Both the position numbers and the translations under genes were made by a program. Positions 1 through 19,900 of a DNA stretch of 64,000 nt are shown here, piece by piece. The stretch's first letter is position 1. Every line of letters starts with the position of its first letter. This DNA comes from Simmondsia chinensis (lineage: Eukaryota > Streptophyta > Magnoliopsida > Caryophyllales > Simmondsiaceae): contig JAGTTD010000001.1 in NCBI GenBank assembly GCA_018398585.1, positions 4,962,501-5,026,500 on the forward strand, given 5' to 3'. The notes below the pieces were generated by a model, which saw only the letters and a list, made by a program, of their open reading frames with translations, was not told the DNA's origin and did no database searches.

Positions 1-359
1 AGTGTTCTCTCTCTCTATATCCACCCAAAATATCTTACACACTTGATAATAACACGATACTCAGTGTTAACCTTTCTCGCTAACTCTTATTGTTCGCATA
101 CTCGGTATTATTTTTTATCGAACACCGCCATATAAACAATGAACTAATTTATTTGTAAAGAAGTCTTTTTTTTTAATGAAAAACCCAAATTAAATTAATT
201 TTACATGATTTACCAAAGAGAATGAAATCCAAGGGAAAAGGCTAAAAAGGCAAGAGGTGATTCGAATCAGGAATGTGGGTGTCCTTGAGCACAGCCCACG
301 TGGGAAGCCCATAAAGCCTGTGCCCCTTTTTTTCTTTCTTTTCGAGTTATTTACTTCGT
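1..359. other. Left-edge intergenic stretch, nothing recognised
   Basis: AT-rich sequence with no reading frame, RNA gene or terminal repeat that I can support. It ends at the target-site duplication of the first SINE. Confidence 0.5.
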
Positions 360-378
360 TGGTCCTTATGTATTTATA

Positions 379-643
379 TCTTAGAGGGTACCAATACGCA
401 AGCATCAGATCCCATTAGAACTCCGAAGTTAAGTGTGCTTGGGCAAGAGTAGTACCAAAATGGGTGACCTCCTGGGAAGTCCTCGTGTTGCACCCCTCAG
501 GTTGGGAATTCTCGAAAACGGCCTCTCTTCAAGGTAGCACACTAAACGGGGAAGGCTGCGTACATCCCCTCCCCCCCCCCCAAAAACCCCCAAAAGAGCC
601 TACTTAGACGGAAGCCCTTGGGGGCTGGGAATGTTGCTGGGAG
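379..643 (+). mobile_element. 5S-rRNA-headed SINE, full-length copy 1
   Basis: A 265-bp non-autonomous retroposon. It is flanked by a 19-bp target-site duplication with one mismatch: TGGTCCTTATGTATTTATA at 360-378 and TGGTCCTTAAGTATTTATA at 644-662. The head (about 391-496) is a close match to plant 5S rRNA. The body continues with a GGTTGGGAATTCTCGAAAACGG segment, then GGAAGGCTGCGTACATC and a C-rich stretch, and a degraded TTG-type 3' end. The internal 5S promoter elements are recognisable (GAAGTTAAG, AGAGTAGTACC, GGGTGACCTCCTGGGAAG). It would be transcribed by RNA polymerase III and mobilised by a LINE. The family also occurs at 47.4, 48.1 and 49.7 kb. Confidence 0.85.
391..496 (+). pseudogene. 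5S rRNA-derived head of the SINE
   Basis: The sequence follows plant 5S rRNA from near its 5' end to its CCTCGTGTTGCACCCC 3' end, with scattered changes such as CAAAATGGGTGACC for the usual CTAGGATGGGTGACC. It is not a 5S gene: it is single, not in a tandem array, and it runs directly into the SINE body inside one target-site duplication. Confidence 0.85.
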
Positions 644-708
644 TGGTCCTTAAGTATTTATAGTAAAATTGGTCCCTACTAAATTTCACTGGGCCTATGG
701 AGTTGACA

Positions 709-815
709 CTTACGAGGTTCACATATAAGGTAAAGTGGGATTCCATTCTAAAACTAATTAGCATTAGGCTTGTAAATTGATTTATTCATTCTTACAACTC
801 TAATATGAGATTCTT
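709..815 (+). repeat. Dispersed 'GCATTAGG' repeat, copy a
   Basis: A degenerate copy of a repeat seen five times in this window (also 2958-3048 minus, 12348-12465, 43473-43620 and 43812-43985). Shared blocks are a TTCACATATAAG-type start, a CTAAAACTAATT-GCATTAGG core and an 'ACAACTCCAAT' block. I see no terminal inverted repeats or long ORF, so the class is unknown. Confidence 0.5.
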
Positions 816-900
816 ATACTATATCTATACCCATATGTAGAGTCTTCATTTAACAGTCACTTATCTAGTAATCAAAATTTACAAAAAGATATAAAAAGAT

Positions 901-984
901 AAAGGATTAATTTTATCACAAAACAAAACATTACGAACTAATAAAGGATTAATTTTATCACAAAATAAAACATTACGAACTATT
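901..984. repeat. 42-bp tandem duplication
   Basis: Two adjacent copies of an AT-rich 42-bp unit starting AAAGGATTAATTTTATCAC, at 901-942 and 943-984. They differ at very few positions, so the duplication looks recent. Confidence 0.8.
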
Positions 985-1724
985 TTACATTAAAAAAGTT
1001 AAAAAACTAATTTAAACAAAGTTATAAATATAAAAGACTATTCTAAATAAAATAAAATAAAAATAAAACAAACCTTTTTAAACAAAATTAAAAGATTAGG
1101 AGCATGTAGTCAGCCAACTTGAGTGACTAAATGAGACTTTTATTACGATTTGTGTGATTAAATCTTTCAATTTTTTACTCTGGTGACCAACTTGTTCAGT
1201 TTAAATTACTAAGATAATTAAATAAGACTTTTACTAGAAGCTAGGTGACTAAATTTTTCAAAGTTTGATTTTAATGTCTAACTTGTCCATCTTTTATCAG
1301 TTTGGTGTCAAATGCCTTTTTGATTCGCATAAAATAAACGCGAGAAATAAAAAATTTCAAGGAAAGTAAGGATTTGAGCTCTTGTTTGATTTACATGAAG
1401 TTGACAGAATGTGGGAAATAAAACACAGGAACTTACCTAACCCCTCCAGATAAGTTCTAATTCTTTTGTTTTCAACTAGCTTCCCAATAGAAGTTTTACT
1501 CCCATTCCGACAACCAAAATTTTGTACCTATTTCATATGAAGTTGACACAAGAATTAAATTTCTCATAAATACAACTTTCAGTAGAAATTTAATTCATAT
1601 TACAACCTAAGGCTTAATTGGGACTTAACTCGTAGTGCAAATAACTCCTTTGTTTTCAATGGTAATATTATTACCATGGCAAAATTATTATGATCAAAGT
1701 AAGATCGCAGTTTTCAAAGCAACA
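985..1724. other. AT-rich intergenic stretch
   Basis: No gene seen. The part around 1100-1320 repeats phrases of the type 'GTGACTAAAT...TTTTCAA', as in decayed LTR or MITE sequence, but I could not define ends. Confidence 0.4.
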
Positions 1725-1727
1725 TTA

Positions 1728-2234
1728 GGCTGGTTCTATCGTGCCCTATTTTTGAAGCCCCATTTTTAAAAAATGGGGCTTCATAAAAAATAGGACTTCT
1801 TCTCTCCATCCGCGCCCTATTTTTCTTACCCCATTTTAAAATTTTTTTAATTATTTTGATAGTTAAGATCGTTTATAATATTTTAATTAATTTAAGAAAA
1901 AATATAAAAACATATTAAAAACAAATATAGTAAAAAAAAAATTAACTACATTAAGAGAATGAATTAAAATTATGAAAATTAAGATTTATATTGATAAAAA
2001 ATAACTTCATATGAATAATTAAATAAAAAATTACTCAAATTTAATATATAAAAATTTATTAATATTTAAAATATATTTTAATGTATTTTATTAATTAAAA
2101 ATAATTAAAAAATACAAATTAAAATAAAATATTAATAAAAAAAATGAAGCCCCGTAAATGGGGCTCCCGTTGGAGCTCCATTTGGAGTTGCTTTTTTAGT
2201 GCTGCAATAAAATAGGGCACGATTGGAAACAGTC
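1728..2234. mobile_element. PIF/Harbinger (Tourist-like) MITE
   Basis: A 507-bp AT-rich element with terminal inverted repeats: GGCTGGTTCTATCGTGCCC at the left and, read inward from the right, GACTGTTTCCAATCGTGCCC. It is flanked on both sides by TTA (1725-1727 and 2235-2237), the 3-bp target preference of PIF/Harbinger elements. Sub-terminal hairpins are present, for example GCCCCATTTTT facing AAAATGGGGC. It has no coding capacity. It lies about 1.5 kb upstream of the BSK start codon. Confidence 0.8.
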
Positions 2235-2339
2235 TTATAGCTTTCATTATTCATAAGTCACATAATTATTCTGATAATAATAATTTTTATTTCGGTAATA
2301 AATAATTTCTTAAATGAATCTTTTATTTTTTTTTCTCCA

Positions 2340-2813
2340 TCCAATCCGGCGCCGCTCCCATCTGTAAAAATCCCCACCCGTATTATTACCCGCCAGACTG
2401 TGCCATTCATTCATGAGAGAGATTGCTTGTCTGGTCATCATCAGTCAATCCTCTATTTGACCTTTCTAATTCCTTGTTGCTTGTGTTCTTCATCATTTCT
2501 CTGCCAATTTCTTAAGCAAAATTCCATTTTTATGCTCTATCACACTCGCCCACCAGTCATTTTTTTCTTTTTTGGAAGAATTTGATTGTGGGGTTGGGAT
2601 TTGACACATCTTTGAGCCCTTTTGTTTCTTTTAAATTACACCCATCTCCCCCATTTGCTTGCTTGATCTGATCCGCTGTGTTGTTTGTTTAGTTTGATCT
2701 TGATTGTTTGTAGTGAATGGAAGTGTGGATTTGTTGTTTTGACGAAAGTTTTGATCTTGAATGATTTTTGCTGTCAGTTGGAGTTGAAGAGATCCTTGCA
2801 TTTGCTGCTACAG
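2340..2813 (+). other. Probable 5' UTR exon of the BSK gene
   Basis: No long ORF, but a strong donor (CAG|GTGTGT at 2811-2819) and a matching acceptor (TTTTTCTTGGTTCAG|G at 3715/3716) about 50 bp before the start codon suggest a non-coding first exon. The intron would be 2814-3715. The transcription start is not identifiable by eye, so the left limit is a guess. Confidence 0.4.
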
Positions 2814-2957
2814 GTGTGTGTTTTTGTCTGCTTGAACTTGTTCTTTTTCTTGTAATGTGAGGCATTTTGCATTGGGCTGATGAGATTTGGGATTTCCTGT
2901 TAAATAGTCCACGTGTGAGTTTAATTGGATCCCGAATTGGAGTTAGAGAGAGAAGAG

Positions 2958-3048
2958 GTCAATATATAAGCCTATTGAGTTACTCAACCTAATGCCAATT
3001 AGTTTTAATGAAACCCCATTTTAGCTTATAAGTGGACCTCATATACAC
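2958..3048 (-). repeat. Dispersed 'GCATTAGG' repeat, copy b
   Basis: Reverse-complement copy of the repeat at 43473-43620, recognised by CCTAATGCCAATTAGTTTTA. It lies in the presumed 5' UTR intron of the BSK gene. Confidence 0.5.
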
Positions 3049-3762
3049 CGACTCCATGAATTGGGTCTAAAGGTCCGATAGAATTTAAGATTTCCCGATT
3101 TAATTTCACAATCTGGGTCGGATTGCCCAAAATGAGATGTAATTTTTTCATGATTTGATTTGAGTAATATGTGATATTGAGATACCCAGATGAGTTTTGG
3201 GCCTCAAAAATATAAAAGATGATGAATGATGAATGAGAATCAATTTGCATTACTTGGGAAAATGGGATGTATGTTCTATATTTGCTATTTAGAATTACTA
3301 GGAGCAGATTCTCATTTATTGGTCCTTCTTAATTGGATATTAGCAATAAGGGAGACTCACAAACAAGGAGATCAAATGCAGTGTTCTAGAGTAGGAATAT
3401 CTATACCTTTTTTGGTAAATTCTAAAGCAGGAATTTCTGGATTTGCAAATTTCACGCGTTTATATCTTGTTATCTTTTCATGTAGGGTTTAAGTGAATTG
3501 AATTGTAAATCTTATGTTATTCAGACTCGGGCATGAGAATTAGACACGAGTATATGTTTAGGGATCAGACTCGTCTATTTAGTAAGGTTTTCTATTATTT
3601 TGGCCTAAATTGAAGTGTTTAAGTTGATACATATATTTATATGATTCAAGTAATTTTGGACAGAATGGAGAGTAATTGGGAGAGTTGTTAATGGCCTTTC
3701 TTTTTCTTGGTTCAGGATTAGATAGAACTTCGACCGAATAGCACCAGCTTTTTGCTGTTAAG

Positions 3763-12718
<8,956 letters not shown>

Positions 12719-13848
12719 TTAACTATCATGAAATTATTTGGACCCGTTACGAAATTCACTGCTCTGTTCGTACAAAACATAACGGGTCCTGGGAATCGGG
12801 TTAAGCTCTGGTAATTGACAAATATTCAAATGCAATATTTGTGCTTATGGGTTTCGCTTCTGGCATTGGTAAAATGTAATTTTTGGCCTTGTGGGTTGGA
12901 AATTTAGGAGCTTGAATTTGTTCAAAGCTTGTATTTTGTGTACAGAAATTGGCATATTGTCATTATTGATATGAACTTGGGTGCCTTGGGTTTCCATGTA
13001 GTCTTATTTGCTTATCAAGTTTTGTAATTTTTTTGCTTTTAATCTTTTAGATGCGTGTGGATCTGCTATGTTCGAGTTGTAATCCCCACATCATATTAAT
13101 GGGGAGTTACTTATTCAAAAAGGTGAGTTACGTATGAGCACCTTATGGGCTTTTCAACGGAACTTACAAGGAGAAGAACTGACATGGTTTTACTTTTAGG
13201 TTACTTGCATTTAGTTCAGCTCGAAATTTACCAAGTTTGGAGAGTTTAAGCTCGAGTTTAGCCATTATGAGCTACGTCTTGGCTTGGCTCGACTCGACTC
13301 AGGTAAGTGAGCTATGAGTTGTCCTCTGCCAATTTAGTCTCATTGAAGCTTATGCTAGGCTCAAAGCTTGCCGAGCATAGACTTTGACCATGGGACGGCT
13401 TGTCATGAATTGAACTTGGCTTGGCTTGGCTTGACTTGAGGTTTAAGTAATCTCGACGTGCTTGATCGAGCTCAACTTGTTTAGTGTCAATGGCCTCATT
13501 TAGGCGCAAGATCTTGGCTTGTTTCGGTTCACGAGCCTCGCCTTTTAGCTTTATCAATTCTAATTTAGCTCACTTAGTTAAATGAGATGCTCAAGTCATT
13601 CGCATTTAAATAATGAGCTTGTTCAACTTATCTCAAACTCAAAACAAGCTTAGCTTTAGCTCTGGTAATTGTTACCGGTTGTCTGCCACCTAAGGTGATC
13701 CTAAACAAGTTTGGGAATTTGGCGAATAAATAATGTTGTTGATCCATTTCGATTTTTGTGATATTTCTAGTTGGTTGAAGGATTTTCCCACTTTATGATC
13801 AATCTGTATCAAACGGATAGAACTGTGATCTCTCAGTTTTATAATTGA
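12719..13848. other. BSK 3' flank and 'GAGCTCG'-rich transposon relic
   Basis: About the first 300 bp is presumably BSK 3' UTR. From about 13190 to 13680 the sequence is full of AGCTCGA, GGCTTGGCTCGACTCG and CGAGCTC phrases, typical of decayed plant non-autonomous DNA transposons. Related text occurs at 15290-15540, 46980-47290 and 50179-50850. No gene seen. Confidence 0.45.
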
Positions 13849-14147
13849 TTTGGAAATTTGCCGCTTTGAAAAGTTTCTATTATCGGTTTGGACGCCAAGA
13901 GATATTTGAAAGGTTGAACGGAGTTGAAATATTACATGTTTTTGGGGAAGCGACAAAGATGTAAATTATATCATAAAATTAGCTTGCATAATCCCGTATT
14001 TGGAAATTTGCCACTTTGAGAAGTTTCTATTATCGTTTTGGATGCAAAGAGATATTTGAAAGGTTGTATGGAGTTCAAATATCACATTTTTTGGGGAGGT
14101 AACAAATATGCAAATTATATCATAAATTAGTCCACATAATCTCGTGT
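13849..14147. repeat. 150-bp tandem duplication
   Basis: Two head-to-tail copies of a 150-bp unit beginning TTTGGAAATTTGCC, at 13849-13998 and 13999-14147. By eye they are about 87% identical, with a few small indels, so the event is not recent. Confidence 0.8.
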
Positions 14148-14236
14148 CGTTATGATTGGAGTTATTGTTCTACCGATAATTTTCACTCTAAATTATGTAA
14201 TGGGGCATTCCTTCTCAAGAAACGGTACCTAATGTT

Positions 14237-14471
14237 AAGGCGTATTTGGTATCCGTTTTTATTTGTAATTTTTGGTTTTTTAAAAATTTAAAAACACGTT
14301 TTTGAAAACGGTAATTTTTTGGTTTTTATATTTTCTATTTTCAGTCAAACTAAGAAAACTAAAAAGGAAAAAAGAAATCAAAAACGGAGAAAAATTATTT
14401 TCATAATATTATCATTAGTTTGGAACCACGAACAGCAAATTAAAACTATATCAAATAGCAATTAGGCCTTA
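14237..14471. mobile_element. MITE of the 'TTTTGGTTTTT' family, copy 1
   Basis: About 235 bp. The ends TAAGGCGTATTTGGTAT and, inverted, TAAGGCCTAATTGCTATTT enclose mirrored T-rich and A-rich arms (TTTTTGGTTTTTTAAAAA facing AAAAACGGAG). The same arrangement occurs at 38433-38636, 41452-41690 and 57610-57800. It is probably a non-autonomous DNA transposon. The superfamily is not settled because I cannot fix the duplication. Confidence 0.5.
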
Positions 14472-14568
14472 ACTTGTTAAAAAAAAAAAAAAAAAAATTG
14501 TTAGGTTTTTAGATACAGACCCAAGTCCTAGAAAAGAAGAAAAATAAAAGAAACTAAAAAAGAGGAAA

Positions 14569-14640
14569 AGGGCCCAACCGGGATCGAACCGGTGACCTCT
14601 TGATCTGCAGTCAAATGCTCTACCACTGAGCTATGGACCC
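14569..14640 (-). tRNA. tRNA-Cys (anticodon GCA)
   Basis: A 72-nt intronless gene read from 14640 down. The acceptor strand GGGTCCA pairs with TGGGCCC, with one T-G pair. The D-arm contains AGCTCAGTGGTAGAGC (box A), the anticodon arm TTTGACTGCAGATCAA carries GCA, and the T-arm is ACCGG-TTCGATC-CCGGT (box B). No CCA is encoded, as expected for a nuclear gene. Immediately downstream on the minus strand, CTTTTCCTCTTTTTT supplies a polymerase III terminator. It looks functional. Confidence 0.95.
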
Positions 14641-15540
14641 TTTTGCTGCGTGTTTCCCTCCAAATCAATTTATAAACTAAGTTAACATGTTATGCCAAAT
14701 CCATCTCATGTTTGATAATTATTTTGTGACTTTAAAAAAAATTGCTAGTAGACACATTTAACTTTCTCTATTTTCTTCTCTCTCAGTCAAACACTACGAC
14801 TACAGTCCATTGCCTCAAAAAAGCTCCAAAAAAAGCAAGGTCTAAGAGGGTAAGATTTACACAGCGTCACCTCTACAGGATTCTATCATGTAAAGAAGCT
14901 ACTTCTGAAAGAGCAAAAATAATCATCAAATTGAAAAATGAATACTTTCTCATAAATACCCTTAAAAGCATAACGAAAAAGATGGCATATTTTAGAAAAG
15001 GATGGACACTGACTGAATCATTGGTGACCAGTTTGATGATGTGGCAACTTGAAAAATGACTTGGCAGTGAAATCAATGCCTTTCTTGTTCTTTTTCCACT
15101 TATTGTTCTTATATATTATTTTCAAAATCTATGTCACTTTTTGTGGCATTTTTCGGTGAGAAAAATATAAACCAAGGTAATTAATTTGTGAAAGCACAAT
15201 TCTTAACATTAGCATTACAAAAATCTTGCAAACTGCAAGAAAACAAGCTTCCTAAATACGACCACCAAATATTGTATTACTCTCTATATACAAACTCGAA
15301 CTTGATAAGTCTTAATGAGTTTGAATTTGCTCCATTTCGAATGATTTTCTAAACGTACGTTCAAATTTGATTCAATAAGATATTAATATGTTCGATACTC
15401 AACTTGCTTCTTAATCTAATGAAGTAGAGTCAAGCGTATAAAACTAAGCTGCTCGAGTTACAAAGCCATTATTGTCATTGGTGAGCTACTTAAGCTACTA
15501 TTGACCGTCATCAATCAATTGTTAAACTACTAGCCTATTA
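14641..15540. other. Intergenic stretch with decayed repeat
   Basis: No gene seen. The part at 15290-15540 (AACTCGAACTTGATAAG, TTCGATACTCAACTTG, GCTGCTCGAGTTAC) is a diverged relative of 46980-47290. Confidence 0.4.
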
Positions 15541-15544
15541 AAGA

Positions 15545-15893
15545 TGGAGGCCTTACAACTTGGAAAAACGAGTCATAAATGTAAGCTTTACAACATGCAA
15601 ACAAGAAAGTAAAAAGTGGAGGTTTTACAGCTTGTGAATAAGAAAGTCAGAAATAAAGGCTTTAAAACTTCTAAACAACAAAGTCGAAATTGAAGGCTTT
15701 ACAGCTTATAAACAACAAAGTTAAAAATGGAGGCCTTACAACTTGTAAACAGGAAAGTTACAAATAAAGGCTTCACAGCTTGTAAACAACAAAGTGAAAA
15801 ATGGAGACTTTACAGCTTATAAACAAAAAAGTCAAAAATGAAGGTTTTACAACTTCTAAACAAAAAAGTCAAATATAGAGGCTTTACAACTCG
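15545..15893. repeat. 37-bp minisatellite, about nine to ten copies
   Basis: A degenerate array with unit approximately TGGAGGCTTTACAGCTT followed by GTAAACAACAAAGTCAAAAA. Unit starts recur about every 36-40 bp from 15549 to 15883. Copies differ at several positions each, so the array is old. It is not coding in any frame I checked. Confidence 0.8.
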
Positions 15894-16836
15894 TGCTTTT
15901 AGGTTGACAAAAACCATATTAAATGATCTATAAACATAAACCCCATCTCTCATTTTGATGTATCCCGTTTTGAGAGATTAGCAAACTTTAGCAAAAAAAC
16001 TCGAAGGCGTATTTGAGACTTGGATTTGTGATCTAAGTGTCACAAACATCCTTCTCCCTTTGTTATAAGATGTGCAACAACTCGTGAATGCGGCCTAAAT
16101 TGGTAAACCCAGTTAAAAATAGTATGTTATGTTCTACAATGTCGTAAATCTGGTTGATATGGAATTATTTTTGACCGAGAAATCCATTGATAAGCTCCTC
16201 ATGAGCGTTAACAAACTGTTCATAAATTGTAACATATCCAACACTCCTTGCCGAATTGACTTACAGATTTCCAAGACAAATATCAACCAACCTTAATTGA
16301 TTACAAATATTGAGTTTCCATTGAAAGCTTAGTTTGTTTACATCCATATCAGTTGGTCTAAAAAGAAACATATAAGCGTATGAAAATTCTGTTTACAAAT
16401 ATGAAATTCACGTTTAGCCAAATTGAGGTTGAAAAGAAACATAAGACATAAAATTACGAGGAACATATATTCCTCTTTGAGAAGAGAAATCTTCTCTTTT
16501 CATTGAGAAGAAGCCAAATTTTTTCTCAATGAAAGAACACATATTCCATAATTTAGGTTGTTCTTATGAAGTTATGCGAAGAAACAGTACAATCACGACG
16601 GAAAATGTTTATAGTCAAGATAACGAAGCCTAAAACCACAACGGAATCATTCCCACTGCAAAATGACATCAATTACATCGATCAAAGTATATCACTACAC
16701 TAACACATTTGTCAACATCTAGGAACAAAAAAAGAAATATTAGATAGTACAGAACTACAATTTTTGACAAGTTACACATCCACAAATTAACATAATCAAG
16801 TACACAAACAGTGGAGACTCAATCATCGGGGAAGGA
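15894..16836. other. Intergenic stretch downstream of the 205-aa gene
   Basis: AT-rich, with no gene, RNA gene or clear repeat. An AGAAGAGAAATCTTCTCTTT palindrome-like segment lies near 16480-16500. The right end may contain the 3' UTR of the minus-strand gene. Confidence 0.4.
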
Positions 16837-16900
16837 CCCCGACCTCATACACAAAATGCCTCTGGTTACCCCAACCTCATACACAAAATGCCTCTGGTTA
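16837..16900. repeat. 32-bp tandem duplication in probable 3' UTR
   Basis: Two copies of CCCCGACCTCATACACAAAA followed by TGCCTCTGGTTA, at 16837-16868 and 16869-16900, nearly identical. They lie just downstream of the stop codon of the minus-strand gene. Confidence 0.8.
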
Positions 16901-16946
16901 ACTTATCTGCAAACAACCAATAATTAACCAAACTTAAACAGGCAAA

Positions 16947-19900
16947 TCAAATGATTGGATTCGCGGCTCGAAACGCCTCCTTGGTTCTTCCATAATACAC
17001 CGGTTTGCTGCCATGGTACATTATGAAATTCCACCCGAACGCCGACCCTCCAACAATGTATGTTCCTGTGAACCCGTCATTTTGTGGCTGATTTTCTGGG
17101 TTATCCACCGATGGCAAGCGCTTGTCATCGTTGGGCTTGGGAGCCACCCGATCTGCCTGGTGGAGCTGAGTGGAGGGCTTGACGTCTGGAGGGGGTCGCA
17201 TTGGTTTCAGGGCACTGTGGTTTTCGCGTGGGAGAGGTGTTGTGTTGTTGCATCTTGCTACGGAAGTTGTTTCAGGGGTGGCTTCTCGGCATAAATCTAG
17301 CATGAGGTTCATCTCTGCAAAGTACGAGTGGATGGATCTGTTAAGAACTCTACATGTGAGTCTAGTAATAAAATCTCATATCAGAATTGTAACAACAGTG
17401 AGTTATTATGCGTCATGCTAATTGGTTTCTGATGGAACCTTACTGAGAATTATATATGGTTTTGCATTGGATTTGTGATGAAGAAGAGAAAAAACGAAAA
17501 TCTACATGCATGTTGGTCATGGTCGTCGTGGGGGTGGTTATAACTTAATGGCTCAGCTAACATAAAGGCCATTAAGTTACGTAATCAATGTTATTTGATT
17601 CCATATAACAACCACGGGAGAAGGAAAAGAGAAGTAAACAACAAGATTGTGCATGGCTCTCATGTAAAATGGCAGCATCACTAAGAACGTAAGCCTCATT
17701 AGAAGTTCTTTTGAAAATATGAACAGACTATTAATCCCCCAAAAGCAAAGAAGCAGCATCCAGATTCTTCAGAAGAAAGTACAGAAAGGATGATGGATAC
17801 GTACTTTCTTGAATTCCATGAGTGGCTTCACAATTCCGAAAATCAGGGGCACGAAGAACCTTAAAAGGAGCAAAAAGGGAAAGCTTATAATCTTGTGACA
17901 AGATATTGTCAGCAAATAAATAACACAATGGGTAATATAAGAGGATGCAAAATTACAACATCAAATCGGTTTTTAACAATAATTTCCAAGGTAGACTAAT
18001 TTACTGAATACACACCAGTGACTGATTCAAACAAATGAATTGAGAATTAGGGAATGTCCATGGCACGATTTCACATAGATTTCCGTGTAGGATTCGGACA
18101 ACACCACAAACTAGCTAAAAGCCCGGAAGCTAAGCGCTGACCTAGGTCTAGAGAGAGCTCAATTTTTTTGTCTAAAGGGAACTTCATGCCAAAGACCACT
18201 TCAACACGAAGAACATAGTACCTGAGAAAATTGGCACTTGAAGTGATATAAATTTTATCTCAGAAAAATCAACAAGATCACTTTTGAAAATCCGTCTCTT
18301 TGTACATCTATCTCTTCCTAATCAAAATGATGTAGCAGCTTGACTGCTTGAAATCCCCCATTTGACAATTTCACTTATGCCAAGGGTAGGATCTTATAGG
18401 GGTAAGGTTGCATACATCTCAACCCCTCCCCCGCCCTACCTTAACTGGAGTCTTTCAGGCACTGGATCTATAGTTGTTATTGTTGTTATTTCAGCCAAGT
18501 TTACTTTTCCAAGTAAAAGAAAGAATAGTATGTCATGCCTCGATGAATCAATTATGTAGGGAAAAAACCAAAATTTGTCAAAAACTATAAAGGTGGTAGA
18601 TCCAAACACATACAGCGCTGAACATTGCTCATTCTACCCATTAATGGTGTTCCAGTTGTATTATGCAATTGCAACTAGACTTTAATGCTTACTGACAGTT
18701 ATTTATGATATTGATAGCCGTGACAAACTTACAAACGAAGGGTCAGAATCCAATCATGTTCTTTTCTGACTATCCCAAATAGTACATTCCTCTGTAATGA
18801 TTATCGGAAACCACATGCTACTTGGTTGGTGCCACACAGACAAATGAATATGATCAACAAGTTTACTATTTTTTTACAATGGTAAGTACAATATTACCGT
18901 AAATAGGGACGCCAACATTCGGGGGAGGGAAAGATGAGCATCAAACCTAAGACCTCATGTTTCGAAATGGTGGTTTAATCAATAATCATTACACTAAATC
19001 CAACAGCTCAAATGACAAACTTACTATGATAACTTTATATACAATCTGTACTATGCCCTTTGCAATGCCTCAAACTTTTACACAATAAATATTGGACACT
19101 CCAAACATCAAATTGCCAATTGACACAGATGGGGCCGATTCTGCACTCATCAGGAGTTCAGACGGAATAAGACTTGGACATAAACATTTTTTGGATGATA
19201 GAAGCATGGGAACTAATACACATCAAGGCTTAAATCCAATCTTGGCTCTGACACCAGATGAAGTATTATTATTATCTAGCTACCAAGACCTCAATCTAGA
19301 GGTAAAACATGACCAAAGTTAAGCCCTGGAATAAAAGGTGGTAAGTGTAAATTAAAACCCCCACATAAAATTTCAAAAACCCATGCTATAACATCATGGT
19401 GTTGACTTAATTGAGATAATTTCTACCTGAAATAAATTCTTTAGCACACTTCTTTATTGGGTTTCTTGTGTGGAGCCTTGTTATATACTTTTGGGACTTA
19501 TTTTATGTCCAGGTGAAGGCCCATGCCTATTTTGATGATTTACTATGGGGTAATTACGATTTCTTCCGTGTGTGTCTATATAAACCCTGTTTAGGGTTTG
19601 AGAGAGTGGTGAAATCAAAAAAAACTCTCTGTAAAAACTTCCAAATAATAAAATATCCTCGCAACTCCGTGGACGTAGGCATCTTAGGCCAAACCATGTA
19701 AATCTTTTGGACTTGCTTTTTGGTTTCTCATTGAAATCATTCATTATACTTTAGTTGTTGCGTTTCCTAACATGCTTCTCACCAAAATTGTCAACCATCA
19801 TGCCCAAGACAAATCCAAAAGCAGAACAAATTAGAGAATTCCTATATCTTTTTTTGTCCTCTTTATAAATGACAAACTAGAGGGTGCATAAAACCCTAAA

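Noticed and set aside
391..496. Functional 5S rRNA gene
   Set aside because: Several substitutions in conserved positions, no tandem 5S array, and the sequence is the head of a SINE bounded by a target-site duplication.
379..643. Cassandra-type TRIM retrotransposon (5S in its LTR)
   Set aside because: No LTR pair, no primer-binding site, and the body with TTG end and 16-19 bp duplications fits a SINE and not a TRIM.
15545..15893. CRISPR-like array
   Set aside because: The units are degenerate head-to-tail repeats without unique spacers, and the DNA is eukaryotic.
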